A DNA stretch of 64,000 nt from Symbiodinium natans (GCA_905221605.1 CAJNDS010002625.1:164001-228000); one strand, 5' to 3'. Counted from the stretch's first letter, positions 1 through 11,221 are shown. Numbers and translations are program-made. The notes: generated from the sequence alone by a model not told the origin.

Positions 1-757
1 ATAGCTCATGATGGCTTTCTCCACCGCAATGAAGACCTCTGTGTCAGACAACAAGCCACGCTGGGCTGATTCCGGCCCTCTGACCTGCATCTCTGTCTGG
101 GCATCGCACATTGACCAGGCATGGGATGAGGTGCTTGTCGAGCGGTGGCACATTTAGCCGGTCCTCGCAGGCCACGATTTCCCAAAGAAGGTTAGGCACC
201 CTGCGGGTCAGAAATGCCGCGCGGTCCCTCCAAGATCGGAAGGACATGCAAAGCCGATGAAGCAGCTTCACCTCTGCTGGTGCCAGGAGTTCTGAAGATG
301 AACCCCTTTGAGCGTTTTCAAGGCCCAGGCAGCTCGCCCGCGCAAGGAGGGATCTCTGACGTGGTCTTCGGAGGCCATGACCTGAGGCGAAACCGAAACT
401 AAGAGGAAGACGATTTTGGAACATTCCGAGCGAAAGGCGACGCAGAGCGTCGTCAGGACTGGATCAGGATCCAGGTGCACGAACAGCCCCGTTGGTATAC
501 CACCAGCTGCAAACAGGGCCGGCATGTGAAAGCTACGACATTGACGTAATGGTAGACTGCTGTCAGGCACACAATGACATAAGGACCAAACATTTGCTCC
601 TGTCGCGGTCACGGTACAAGTCACAAAGCTCGATGACGTTTTCCAGAACCTCGGTAGTCGAGCCGCACAGTTGAAGGAGGACGGGGCGGCAAGCAGCACC
701 GGCGGATCGATCGAAAGCATGGGCTGCGTGGTACTCCAAAGTATGAGGAACATATGA
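1..757. other. Left-edge stretch without a supported gene
   Basis: Overlapping open frames occur on both strands, but none shows a recognisable domain, a convincing start or splice-site support. I see no telomere-like array or tandem repeat until the TA-rich tract that begins near 758. Confidence 0.4.
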
Positions 758-785
758 ATATATATATATATATGTATATATATAT
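758..785. repeat. TA microsatellite flanking TIR element A (left)
   Basis: Alternating TA with one G interruption. It abuts the left inverted terminus of the element that starts at 786. A matching TA tract lies outside the other terminus, at 3284-3355. Confidence 0.85.
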
Positions 786-959
786 GGTCACCCCCCCCAA
801 TGGACCCACCGCGGGCCTTGATCTTTGCAAAAGTACCGCAAATACCGATAAAACCTATGCTGTCTGGTGATTTTCCGGTGACCGGATTTTTGACTGTATT
901 CCTTAATTCACTCTCTCACACACACGGATGGTTTTTCTTTCTGTTGGCTTTTGTTTATA

Positions 960-2060
960 ATTTAAGACTTAGGCATTTAAACCTAAGCTTGCAAAAAAAC
1001 CTTGACCTTGAAACCCTGTAGGGTTGAGGTTTCAAGGTTAAGGGTTTAAGATTTAGGCATTTGAACCTATGCCGGCAATTAAACCCTAAGCCCTTAACCT
1101 TTGATTTCTATAGGGTTAAGATTTTTACAGGTTTAGGTTTCAGATGTAGGCATTTAAACCTAAGTCTGCAACTAATTTTAAACCCGTAACCTTTAAACCC
1201 TATAGGGCTAAGGTTTAAAGGCTTAGGGTTTAAGATTTAGCCATTTAAACCTGTAGCCAAGCCCTTAACCTTTAAACCCTGCAGGGTTAAGATTTTAAAG
1301 GTTTAGGATTTAAGAGTTAAGCATGTAAATCTCAGACTTCAATTAGTTTTAAATCCTTAACCTTTAAACCCTGTTGGGCTAAGGTTTAAAGGTTTCGGGC
1401 TTAAGATTTAGGCATTTAAACCGATTCCGGCAAGTAACGCTAAGCCTTTAACCTTAAAACCGTATAGGGTTAAGATATTTAATGGTTTAGGGTTTAAGTT
1501 TAAGGTTTAGGTATTCAGACCTATGCCGGCAGTTCATATTGAACCCTTAACCTTAAACCCCATAGGGATAAGATTTAAAGGTTTAGGATTCTTTACTTAG
1601 ACATTTAAATCTAAGCTTGCAATTAAACCGAAACCCTTAACCTTTAAAACCCTATAGGGTGAAGGTTTAAAGTTTTAGGGTTTAAGATTCAGACATTTAA
1701 ACCTAAGACGGCAATTAACAATAAGCCCTGAACTTTTAAACCCTATAGGGTTAAGGTTTACAGGTTTGGGGTTTAAGATTTTGGCATTTAAACCTAAGTA
1801 TGTATAATTTGTCACCCTTAACACCCTTAAACTTTGTAGTGTGAAGGTTTAAAGGTTTAGGGTTTAAGATTTAGACATTTAAACCTAAGCCCATAGAGTC
1901 TAAACCTTAAGGGTTAAGGTTTAGGCATCTATTCCTTAACCCTAAACCCTCTCTGGTCAGGACCCTAAAGCCCTCGGCAATCAAGCCTAAACCCTTGACC
2001 TTCAAACCCCATAGGATGAAGGTTTGAAGGTTTGGGGTTTAAGGCTAAGGCATTTAAACC
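960..2060. repeat. About 90-bp telomere-like satellite with palindromic centres
   Basis: A degenerate tandem array whose units centre on AACCCTATAGGGTTAAGG or close variants. Centres fall near 1020, 1110, 1202, 1282, 1374, 1464, 1562, 1654, 1745, 1837 and 2011, which gives a period of about 90 bp. Each unit also carries TTTAGGGTTTAAG and GGCATTTAAACC pieces. It looks like telomere-derived sequence organised into a higher-order unit. Degenerate continuation runs to about 2270. Confidence 0.75.
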
Positions 2061-2289
2061 TAGAGGGCATTTAAGCCTTAACCCTAAACCCTAAACCCTT
2101 CAAGGCCAGAACCTTAGCACCCTATATGGATCTAGCACCTGCAGGTATACATCGGTTTTTAAACCATTACACCCTGTAAGAAGGTTTAGGGTCTTTTCGG
2201 GGTCTATCTCTAAATTTCCCACGGGGTTAACCCCGAAGGGTTTAAAAGTTAAAGGTTTAGGATTAAAGTTTAGGCAATACGTAAAGGAT

Positions 2290-3190
2290 TAGAAGTCTTC
2301 TCCTGGTAAAACCATCTTTTCTCGAGAAAAAGATGGTTTTTCGAAGGATGGCTCAAAACCACCTTTTTCTCAAGAAAAAGATGGTTTCCAACCAAAAAAC
2401 CATCTTTTTCTCGAGAAAAACAAAAAACCAAAAAAACCAAAAAAAAACATCTTTCCAAAACTATGGGGCTGGGGCCTCCAAAAGATGGTTTTTTTGGTTT
2501 TCTCGAGAAAAAGATGGTTTTTTGGTTCGAAACCATCTTTTTCTCGAGAAAGATGGTTTTTGGAGGTCTTCTCCTGGTAAAACCATCTTTTTCTCGAGAA
2601 AATGATGGTTTTTGGAGGTCTTCTCCTGGTAAAACCATCTTTTTCTCGAGAGAAAAGATGGTTTCCAACCAAAAAACCATCTTTTTCTCGAGAAAACCAA
2701 AAAAAAGACCAAAAAAAGATGGTTTCGAACAAAAAAACAGAAAACCAAAAAAACCAAAAAAACCATCTTTTCCAAAACTATGGGGATGGGGCCTCCAAAA
2801 GATGGTTTTTTTGGTTTTTCGAGAAAAAGATGGTTTTTTTTCGAAACCATCTTTTTCTCGAGAAAAATGATGGAGAAAAAGATGGTTTACCAGGAGAAGA
2901 CCTCCAAAAACCATCTTTTTCTCGAGAAAAAGATGGTTTTAGAAAACCAGGAGAAGACCATCTTTTTCTCGAGAAAAAGATGGTTTTACCATCTCTTTTT
3001 CTCGAGAAAAAGATGGTTTCGAACCAAAAAAACCATCTCAAAAACCATCTTTTTCTCGAGAAAAAGATGGTTTCGAACCAAAAAAACCATCTTTTTCTCG
3101 AGAAAACCAAAAAAACCATCTTTTGGAGGCCCCAGCCCCATAGTTTTGGAAAAGATGGTTTTTTTGGTTTTTTTGGTTTTTTTGGTTTTT
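2290..3190. repeat. Palindrome cluster around CTCGAG
   Basis: About fifteen copies of a self-complementary core, CCATCTTTTTCTCGAGAAAA continuing to AGATGG, are joined by GGTTTT, CCAAAAAA and GGTCTTCTCCTGG linkers. Two larger inverted pieces (GGGGCCTCCAAAAGATGG near 2471 and 2789, and its complement near 3121) bracket the block. Long open frames on both strands here are a by-product of the palindromes and are not called as genes. Confidence 0.85.
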
Positions 3191-3283
3191 TGGTTTTTTG
3201 TTAGTTTCTTGTTTTGTTGTTGTTCCCTTGATCTGGCTAGGACTCGGATGCCACCCTCGGTGGGTCCATTGGGGGGTGTGAGC

Positions 3284-3355
3284 ATATATATATATATATA
3301 CTATATATATATATACTATATATATATATGTACTATAATATAATACATATATATG
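3284..3355. repeat. TA microsatellite flanking TIR element A (right)
   Basis: TATATA with short CTA and GTA interruptions directly outside the right terminus of element A. Confidence 0.8.
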
Positions 3356-3539
3356 TATAATTAACAGAGACCCAATACAGCCCACGACCAAGATCAATCC
3401 TGATTCTCTAAGCCCTAATTAACCTCCTTTCTAAACTGGTGAGATTGTCTTGACAGGGTCCGCACGGAACTCGGCACCACGTGCCAAGTAGGACCCGGCT
3501 GAGGGGGAGGGAGCGCCTCGCATACTTGGGCTGAGGGAA

Positions 3540-3815
3540 TGGGGTTTAGGTGGGATTTAGGGTACCCTAAACCCTAAACCCTAAACCCTAAAAGCCCCCA
3601 AAAATGCTGAAAAAAAAACAAAAAATGCAACCAAACCCCCCCAAAAAAAAATCCCACATGGTTTCCGCCTGATGATCTCCCGCAGCCGCGGTCTGCAGAA
3701 ATCTGAAGGTCAGGTCTACGAGATGGCCGAGGCGTTCCAGGAATCTCGGCTCCTTTCCCAAAGCGGGTTTAGGGCTTAGGGGTTTGGGGTTTGGCATTTA
3801 GGGTTTATGGGGTAC
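3540..3815. repeat. Telomere-like repeats, both orientations
   Basis: Four CCCTAAA units at about 3564-3592, and degenerate TTTAGGG-like units at 3765-3812 in the opposite sense. The intervening 170 bp is unique sequence. Confidence 0.8.
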
Positions 3816-5080
3816 CGGGCTAAGGTTTTACAGCTGAGGGATGTGCGATATGTTGTATCCCACAAGCACGAGCAAACGCGCCGTCACAGAAGCATACGCC
3901 AGCGTGCGGCAACCGGCGATAGCGTGCACGTACGGCACGACAGTAGCGCATCTTGGCGCTCTGTGATCTAAGCCGAATTACCTTTGAACCCCCCACTGGG
4001 CATCCATCAAAGTCGATGCCATTGCCGTGCCTGCCCCCTCTCAGCTCCTTTCATATCCTTTCCTCGCCTTTCCTTCTCTCCATTTGTTTCCTTTTTTGAG
4101 AGGCTGTGACTGTGAGATGCTCATGAGCAACTCAGCCAAAGGGAAGTGGCAGCTTGAAAGGCAAACAATGGAAAACCTGTTCTCATCGACTTCCGTCCTT
4201 GAGGGAAGCCTCGGACAGCAGGTACTCACGCCAGGCAGTGTCCGCAATTTGGCGGTCCTCGTCAGCTTTCGGCCAATGGCTGCAAAACTCCAGACCCTAA
4301 CCACTTGCGCTGCATCCTTGTCGTAGAAGACCGACGCAATGCCCTGCCATGCGTGGAATGCCTCCTTTGCCACGGGCATGAGCCTTGGCCGCGTCCATGC
4401 AGTGCTGGTGGACTCTTAGCTTGGGGGTTGGTTGATCTACATGTTGAGTCCTTGCTGGGTCTCTGTTACCAGCTATCAAAATATCGAAAAAGTTCTTCGT
4501 GTTCGGAAAGAGTTTGAACGGCTTCTGAGGAAGCTGAGGCAACGACAGCGACCCAATTCCCTTCGTGGCAAGCCAGAAGATCTGACGACGGCATGTGCAG
4601 CAGGTACTATAGGTACTGTTTGGGGTTCGGTTGTGTTGGCAACATATGAAGCAGGGTTTATATTTCTGCTTTTGGTGAGTGTGTGTAAGGTTCCTTTTTA
4701 GGATTGGTGAGTGCACACCTTGCTGTCCTTTTGGGGGTACAAGAAATATACCCTACTTCATATAGCAACCGCTACCACAAGAGGTATCAGGTATCGGCAA
4801 TGCCGGCCATGGACGTCCGAGGTTTGCAGGGCCCTGGCTTTTCCACCCCCCCACGCCCCCACCCCGTTTCGTTCATTTTGTTGTCAAATCGAGGACCGGA
4901 ATCTCTCGCGATGAGAAGGGTTCCTAGGCCGGACCCCACAGGCCCCCCCTCCCAACATGCAAAAATCTAACAACGCACGCATTGTCGTTAGTCGACTGCC
5001 CACTTGCTGTATTGCACAAGATCTCTTCCGAACCTGACCTAGGACCTGTCTGAACCCCCCCTTTTAGGGACACCAATCAA
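3816..5080. other. Stretch without a supported gene
   Basis: Short overlapping frames only, none with a recognisable domain or repeat. No structural repeat is visible apart from C-rich and T-rich tracts. Confidence 0.35.
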
Positions 5081-5084
5081 GCCG

Positions 5085-5285
5085 GAACCCCAACCCTAAA
5101 CCTTAAACCCCAAACCCCAGAGATATATAGTAATATAGGAATGTGGTCATATAGAAATCTAGGAGTCTAGCGATATCACAATGTATCGGAATATAAGAAT
5201 ATAGGAATATAGCAATATAGTTCCATGTTGTAGTTGTATAGCAATACAGCAATATAGTTATTTCGCAGTACAGTAATATTGGAAC
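5085..5285. repeat. Degenerate AATATAG short-unit array
   Basis: From about 5120 to 5280 the sequence is a loose array of 8-10 bp units such as AATATAGGAATATAG and AGCAATATAG. It follows directly on a short CCCTAAA-like run at 5090-5112. Confidence 0.65.
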
Positions 5286-5479
5286 CCTCAGTCGAATCCC
5301 TACGAAACAATGCTACTGCCAGTGTAACGTCCTAAGCTGGAGGCTTAGGAAGTCAAAGCTTCAGAACTTGTGGTTTAAGTTTAAGCTAGGGCTTTAGGGG
5401 TTAGGCTTCAGGGCTTGTAGAGTTTATGGGACTTACCAGGGCTTTGGGCTTAGGGTTCAGGGTTTCAGGAGGCCGACCC

Positions 5480-6225
5480 GCCTACACCCTAAACCCTAAA
5501 CCCTAAACCCTAAACCCTAAACTTTTCAAACCTAAACCCTAAACGCCTCGGACTTGAAGAGGGTCTTGTCGCTCAGGGCGGCTGTGTACGTTGGCTCCTG
5601 AAGGGCTCCACGTCCCCAATTCCACCCCCGAAAGAAAAAAAACAGCCCTTAATAGGGATTAGGGTTTAGGGTTTAGGGTTGAGGGTTTAGGGTTTAGGGG
5701 GGTAATAAGGGGTACTATACTCATAAGATAAACATGAGAAAACACAGTATCTGATGGAGCGAAGCGCCAGGGGCCGGGCCGATTTCGCCCTCTCCGACGC
5801 CGCCTCGACCTGCTCCTTCTCCCCAAAGCGAGCCTTGCAATCTCAGGGCTCCGTAGGGTTGAGGGGGTTTAGGGTTTAGGGTTTCGGGTTTAGGGTTTAG
5901 GGTTTAGGGGTTTCGGGTTTAGGGTTTAGGGTTTAGGGTTTAGGGTTTAGGGTTTAGGGCTTTGGGCTTTTTGGGTTCTAGGGCGCTGGGGGTTCTTGGG
6001 GCTCCGCGTTCTGGGGGGCTCCAGGGGGTTCGAGGGGTTCGAGAGTTGGGGCTTAGGAATCTAGGATTCTGGGAGTTCGGTTCTGGAAGCTAGCGTTCAG
6101 GGTTTAGGGTTTAGGGTTTAGGGTTTAGGGTTCAGGGTTCAGGGTTCAGGGTTCAGGGTTCAGGGTTCAGGGTTCAGGGTTCAGGGTTCAGGGCTCAGGG
6201 CTCAGGGTTCAGGGTTCAGGGCTTT
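5480..6225. repeat. Cluster of interstitial telomere-like arrays
   Basis: CCCTAAA units at about 5484-5545; TTTAGGG units at 5655-5705, 5855-5970 and 6095-6125; then a long homogeneous run of the variant TTCAGGG to about 6215. Unique sequence of 100-150 bp separates the arrays and orientation flips once, so this is not a chromosome end. Confidence 0.9.
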
Positions 6226-6846
6226 TGGAAACTCAGCTTCGGCCTAGGCTTCGCTGAGGGTTCAGGCCTATCGGGGTTGGTGGCTCAGCTGCCGACATCA
6301 CACCTTCCCGCAAGCACTCCGCCCGCCTCCTTTTTGAAGTTTCCAAGCAGCTGCGGGACGTCTTCTCGCAATGGGAAGAAGACCTGAAAGGAAGGCGATG
6401 GTCGACGATGTTCAGACACAACAGTCAATCGCATCCTCCTCATTCGCTTCCCTCTCTTCCGTGCGTCAACAAGCTGCTGGTGTGGCCCTCGCAAAAACGC
6501 AACACCTGGGGCCCGCGGCGGCCTTTCTTTCGTGGAGAGCTTCAGCGAAACAAACAAAAAAGGTTTCAACACGGTAGCGGTTTTTTCCGTGCATAGCTGG
6601 GGGGGGGGGGGCAAATGTTAGCCCCACAGCCCATCGATAAGAAGAATGTTCCCCCCACACATGGAACATGCTGAGTTCAGGGGCCGAGATGGTGGAGGCG
6701 TGCTCTGACTTGATGGGCTTGATCAAGTGCAGTAGCCTGAACGTCTCCCGCCCTATACTCCTAACGGTTGCCTTTGCTTTGCTGAAGAAAGCCCTAAGTT
6801 CTCGACAGCGTGAATGTGTTCAAGGCCATACCGCTCGTTGGGAAAC

Positions 6847-7028
6847 CTTGAAGACGTGCATGAATAGCCTCCGTCGCAGCATGCCATGTGAGTCCGAGCA
6901 AACTGTCAGCAACACGAGCGCTGGCCTGCAGAAGAAGCAAATTCTTCAAGGACTTCTCAAAAGAGCCAGGGTCCAGCTGCTGCATGTAGTCAATCACGTG
7001 ATTGCCATACTGGGGCCAGAAGTTAAAC
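6847..7028 (-). CDS. Internal exon with Puf-like (Pumilio) helical repeat
   Basis: The exon reads FNFWPQYGNHVIDYMQQLD and continues with an alanine/leucine-rich helical stretch. The YGNxVI core is the hallmark of the RNA-facing helix of Puf repeats; a second, poorer helix (GLTWHAATEAIHARL) follows at about repeat spacing. The 5' side has a good acceptor (GTGCAG then GTTTAAC); the 3' side can end at CTTCAAG before GTTTCC. Length is 182 bp. Puf proteins bind mRNA 3' regions, but only one or two repeats are visible, so another alpha-helical repeat family is possible. Neighbouring exons were not recognised as Puf. Confidence 0.4.
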
Positions 7029-7839
7029 CTGCACTACACCGGCATGGGACACGCATCAAGCGAGAACGTTCTGGCCACAATATGCCACACTGCACACAGA
7101 CATGCTGGGACACGGGCCCCTCTGGTGCCGGCTGACCTTGCCGACCTCGAGGCTCTGCTGCCGTGATCAGTGCCTTGGGCCGTGCCATGTAAGCGCAAAG
7201 CCGACAATGTGCGCTTCGGAGAGAGATGCAGAGAGCCTGAGGCGTCAGAGCCTTGCAGCTTGGGCTCATACTCCGAGCCACTCGAGCACGGCCATGCGTG
7301 GCTCGTCCTGGACATGGCCACAATCTTTGAGTTGTGTCGAATAATGTTGAGTTGCAACGATGCACCGAGTCGCAGACCCCGGCTCTGAGAAGGATATCAA
7401 CGAATTCGGCGGCCTGAACTCAGGATTGGGTGCGCTCGAGAGGCTCCAGACGACTCTGCTGCAGAGCCTGGTCTTGCGAACTCGTGAGCTTGGTCTGCAA
7501 GCCTGACACGAGGGTCTCAGAAGCCGTGCCGAAGAGCCTTGCAGAGCCTCACACGTCCTCGCAAAGCCCTAGGCATGCTCCTCCCCCGCCCCCGCCTTTC
7601 TGCAGTCCCTCGATCCGCCCACGCGTCGCGCGCCCCAGGCCTTCCCACTCTTTGGAGCCCGCCTGGCAAGAGAATCCCTGGAGCTCCGGCTGGCAAAAGA
7701 AGGGGGCCCAAAAATGTTGCGCCATGTTGTGCCCTTTGAAGCCTCTGTGAGATGCGCTTTCGACGGTGGCATCAGCGCGCCGTCCAGCGCAGCTGGGGAC
7801 AGTGCCCAACCAAGCAGAGTATTCTCCTGTAGGGCGTAG

Positions 7840-7957
7840 ACTTCGTGGATGCAACTTGGACACTTCACTGCACCGTTTGTGAAGTTCGTCGGGGCTGGCC
7901 TGAAGGAAGAGGCCGTCCATCTGTTTGGCGATGACCTCCTTCTTGCGGCCTCTCCAG
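7840..7957 (-). CDS. Candidate exon, unknown protein
   Basis: An open stretch after a plausible acceptor (CTGTGACAGAG) encodes a charged amphipathic segment beginning VWRGRKKEVIAKQMDGLF and rich in Lys, Glu and Leu. It has coding-like composition but no recognised domain. It lies in the same orientation between the Puf-like exon and the FYVE-like exon, and may belong to the same transcription unit. Confidence 0.25.
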
Positions 7958-8489
7958 ACCTCTGTCACAGGTCATGCCCACATGGAAAACAAAAGCAGAA
8001 ATAGCACATTATACCACTGCCCACCACGAGCAGCTGGCAAACTTGGGCTCGAAGGGAGGCTTCCAAATCGCCTGCAAAAGGCAAAAGGCAACACCGTCAT
8101 GAAGCCACATCAGCTGGCGGACCCGTTTATGCGCTTGTTGCAGCCCCGGGGACCTCCTTGAGGGGTGCGCCCACCAGGGCGCTGATGTACTTGCTATCCT
8201 TCTTATCTTTTCTGGCTCTCAACCTGGCATGGACTTAGACGTGCCTCGACTGTCTGTCCACACGGTACTGCTGTCTTCTTCAGGCACTCGGTAAGGCGCG
8301 CACACGTGGATCAGCTGACTGAACTGCTGGCTGCGAAGGTCGTTCAAAGTCCTCGGATCGTCTATGCTCCGTTGCGTCTGTGCAACCCGGTGTGTGGGTG
8401 TGTAGTCTGCATCCCCATGTCTTGCCTAGGAGCATTCGCAACAGGCAGGTCCAAACAGGCACAAACAGCTCCGAGTAAGGACGGCACCG

Positions 8490-8598
8490 ACCTCTGAGCT
8501 GCTCGGCGAGCTTTGACACGAGTGCTGCGGGAACAGCTTCATCCTTGCGACTCGCGCGTGGACCCTGGAACACTGTACTGTTCGAGGTTGCATGATTC
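8490..8598 (-). CDS. Candidate exon, unknown protein
   Basis: The segment GPRASRKDEAVPAALVSKLA with flanking in-frame residues looks coding: helix-forming and charged. Exon borders are not fixed and no domain is recognised. Same strand as its neighbours. Confidence 0.2.
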
Positions 8599-9399
8599 AC
8601 TACGTTTCACTACTACTTACTACTTGTAGCCTCGGCCGCCGCAACCAGAAGCTCGTTCAGGAGCCTGCGGTGTCCAATCAAATCCCATGCTCTTTCATCC
8701 CCCTTCTCAGGCGCACTGCCTCACTGGCACGCGGCCATTCATCAGAGCTAGGATCAAGGCCACCTGGAACCATCAAAAGCGCAGAAGCACAGGACAAAGC
8801 TTCCACAGTGTCTTCCGTCCAGTTCCACGCAGTCCCGCGCCTTTTGCTCGGAAGAGGCGGCTAGGAGCTGTGCCAGGGACGCCGTCAGGACGGCCTTTCA
8901 GAACTGCGCGATGATGCGGCAACACGTGCGCCCACGTACATCTGCGCTGTGCCATCTGCGTTGCGCCTCCTGGAAAGGTGCGATGCCATCCCACGTGGAG
9001 GGCACCGTACCACCCTCCTGCCAAGGCTTGCTGGCCAAAACATCACCAAAGGCAGCCAGCCCAAAACAATAAGCAGTTTAGTGTTGCAACATGACAAGCA
9101 TCGCGACATGGCCTCGCATCTTCTCCAACCCCTAAGGGCAAAAGTACGCACAGCTCCGAAGCTGCGCTCTCCCAGCCACGAAGCACCTGCACGAATGGCC
9201 TTCGCCTTTTTCGAGGCTGCGGCTGGGCCATGAAGAGCATTGCTTCCTCCAGGCCCCGTTCGCGGGCTAGGCGAGTTGCCTCTCTGGACACACAACCCTC
9301 TGCAAAGCCCCAGGCGCTTCCGAGGCGGTTCCCAAGAGTTCAATACTCAATACCGTATGCCCCTTCCTTTGCTAAAAGCATGTCTCCAAAAACTAAATA

Positions 9400-9782
9400 G
9401 GGATCCATACATACGGAATCATGCGTACATGAACGAGGTGTGCTGTTCTGAAGGGGGCATTATTGGGCTCTCTCTGGGCTTCCAGAGCCCTGCAGACTGC
9501 CTCGGCATCCAGGAACTCACCGACCTCCGGTTGCCACGAGAAGATGTCAGAAAAAAACAAGCTCTTTACACTCTGCTTCAATTGTCTGGGGCCTTTTGGG
9601 GCTTCGCGCGAATCTACTGCCGACACGACGCTCCAATTTTGTGCTGTCCGAGGAGCATTGGCTACGCTGAGCTTCTGCGCAGGCGCCTGCGCGGGCTGGA
9701 GCACCTGCGGCAGTGGCTTCGGGTCAGGATGCCGCTGGAGAGGTGTCGACGAAGACACTTTGCATATCACTTTGCTCAACAC
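9400..9782 (-). CDS. Candidate exon, unknown protein
   Basis: About 125 residues without a stop. A Pro/Gln/Ala-rich first half is followed by a more ordered second half with SLFFSDIFSWQPEVGEFLDA and an Ala/Glu-rich helix. Composition is unlike the surrounding shadow frames. No family is recognised and splice borders are open. Confidence 0.3.
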
Positions 9783-10267
9783 TTCGGCCCGCCTTCATGA
9801 GCATGAGATGCTCCCTCTCGGTGGATACCGATGGGGCCGATGCTCCATCCATCTGCTCAGAGATGCGAGCGCACGCGACTCTCCCTCTTGCTGATGGCTG
9901 CTGCAGATGCCTCCTTTTGCCGCTTGACCTGTGTTGCCGGCCTTGGCGTTGGACAAGCGATCTTGGGACATGGGCATCCAGCGGAGAAAGAAAAAAAGCA
10001 GTGTGGGCCAAGGCGGGTGCTCCTGCCCTGACGGGCCGCGCTTCATACACCGCCTGAGCTTCTCTGCCTATGCCGCATGCCTCTAAAAAGCTCTTGACCA
10101 TCCTTGACCATTGCAATGCTGTCGAGTCACACAGGGCGGCGAAGCGAGAATTTGAGGCTGCAAGTGACCCACTGTAAGCCGAGCCGGATGTGGGCAGCAA
10201 GGTGGTCACATATGCAGAGCCACAAAACTACACAGCCTTGCAGCATGCTGCAAGGCAACACTTGCAC

Positions 10268-10372
10268 TCAAATGCCCATGATTGCAGCATCGAGCCTCCA
10301 CTTGAAGCAATTGCCACACAGCACCAGTCCACAGCTTCTACAGTGATATCTTCCTCGGGTATTTGTCGGCAT
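10268..10372 (-). CDS. Exon with FYVE-type zinc-finger signature
   Basis: The 34-codon frame contains RGRYHCRSCGLVLCGNCFKW. This matches the core of FYVE fingers, R-x-x-H-C-R-x-C-G-x(3)-C-x-x-C, including the basic residues that contact phosphatidylinositol 3-phosphate and the C-x2-C-x4-C-x2-C zinc ligands. The upstream Cys pair and WxxD motif of a full FYVE domain must lie in a preceding exon, which I did not identify; a possible acceptor (GGTGGCAG) sits 22 bp upstream of the ATG. Ankyrin exons lie further upstream on the same strand (12.4-11.9 kb), as in ankyrin-FYVE endosomal proteins. An isolated RING- or ZZ-like finger is the alternative. Confidence 0.5.
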   Translation of the reverse strand: MPTNTRGRYHCRSCGLVLCGNCFKWRLDAAIMGI

Positions 10373-10753
10373 TGAACAGCAGGTCGCTCTGCCACCAGGA
10401 GCGTTACCGCGCCACAATGTGGCACATGTTGTGATTCCGAGCCGAGTGCGAACAGTGACGGAGAAGAGAACCTAAGAAAGCAAGAAAACAAGACCAGATC
10501 ATTGCAAGCACGTCGAGGAGAAACCGTGCTTGCCCATGAGCACCGAAAGGAGGATGCCTTGCAGCTGTGGCATCGCGGGGCCAAGTGGTCCGGCACGAAG
10601 AATGGAGGATGCGTTGCCTCAAGAGACTTAAAAGCACAGAAGCGATCCTAATATTGATTGGGGCCCTATATCTACCCTTTAAGGGATTATGTGTGGTACC
10701 TCCTTCCCCCATTCCCTACTAACCAACAGTAAGAATCACAAGCCATTGGCAGC

Positions 10754-11200
10754 TCAGCAGCTGGGATCGAGCGGGTGTTGAAGAAGGCCTGCTCCCTGTG
10801 CAGCGTCTCGCGGTCCTGGCTTGTCTGCTCTTGCTAGGCTAGGCTCTGCTCTTGTGCGCTCTCTGACCCTCTGCTCCGCGACAGCTGCCGTGGATACAGT
10901 TTGCAAGTGCCACGTCAGGGCTGGAGCCTCCGTCGTGAGCTGGACGGAGGACTCCTGCAAAGTGTCCACACACACCCACGAAGCATCCTCTGTACGGAGG
11001 TTTTGCAAAGAGCGGTCCTGAAAGCGGAATCCGTTTGAGACCACGAGGCAGGACATCCAGCGCTTTGCTGCCAAGTCCTTGCAACGCGCGATTTCTGAAA
11101 AGATTCGGGCTGGGCCTTTAAGGATGTCCTCGTGACAGCCTAGAAGAGGATCCGCAAGAATAGAACACCCCTTACACAAACATACCGGTCGTGCTGGCAT
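10754..11200 (-). CDS. Candidate exon(s), unknown protein
   Basis: A single frame of about 148 residues with coding-like character, including the stretch ARIFSEIARCKDLAAKRW followed by an Arg/Glu/Ala-rich segment. No domain is recognised. It lies between the ankyrin pieces and the FYVE-like exon on the same strand, so it may be linker sequence of one protein. It could equally be a chance frame. Confidence 0.25.
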   Translation of the reverse strand: MPARPVCLCKGCSILADPLLGCHEDILKGPARIFSEIARCKDLAAKRWMSCLVVSNGFRFQDRSLQNLRTEDASWVCVDTLQESSVQLTTEAPALTWHLQTVSTAAVAEQRVRERTRAEPSLARADKPGPRDAAQGAGLLQHPLDPSC

Positions 11201-11221
11201 GGTCGTTCACCGACATTCCCC

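Larger units (their letters stand above)
786..3283. mobile_element. TIR element A (non-coding, about 2.5 kb)
   Basis: The left end (786-813) reads GGTCACCCCCCCC then AATGGACCCACCG. The right end (about 3256-3283) is its reverse complement, reading GCTCACACCCCCC then AATGGACCCACCG inward. Thirteen bases after the C-run are identical. TA microsatellite lies outside both ends, so a TA target is likely. The interior holds no believable gene: a 90-bp satellite (about 960-2060) and then a dense block of palindromes (2300-3190). Element B at 39348-40698 has the same plan and related termini. I infer a non-autonomous TIR transposon; a transposase source was not found in the window. Confidence 0.6.

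Noticed and set aside
2270-3343. Several 100-214 codon frames rich in Phe, Lys, Ser and Arg on both strands
   Set aside because: They arise from the AAGATGG/CTCGAG palindromes; the same words read in all frames and no start or domain is credible.
5480-6225. True chromosome end or assembled telomere
   Set aside because: Arrays are short, flip orientation and are embedded in unique sequence on both sides.
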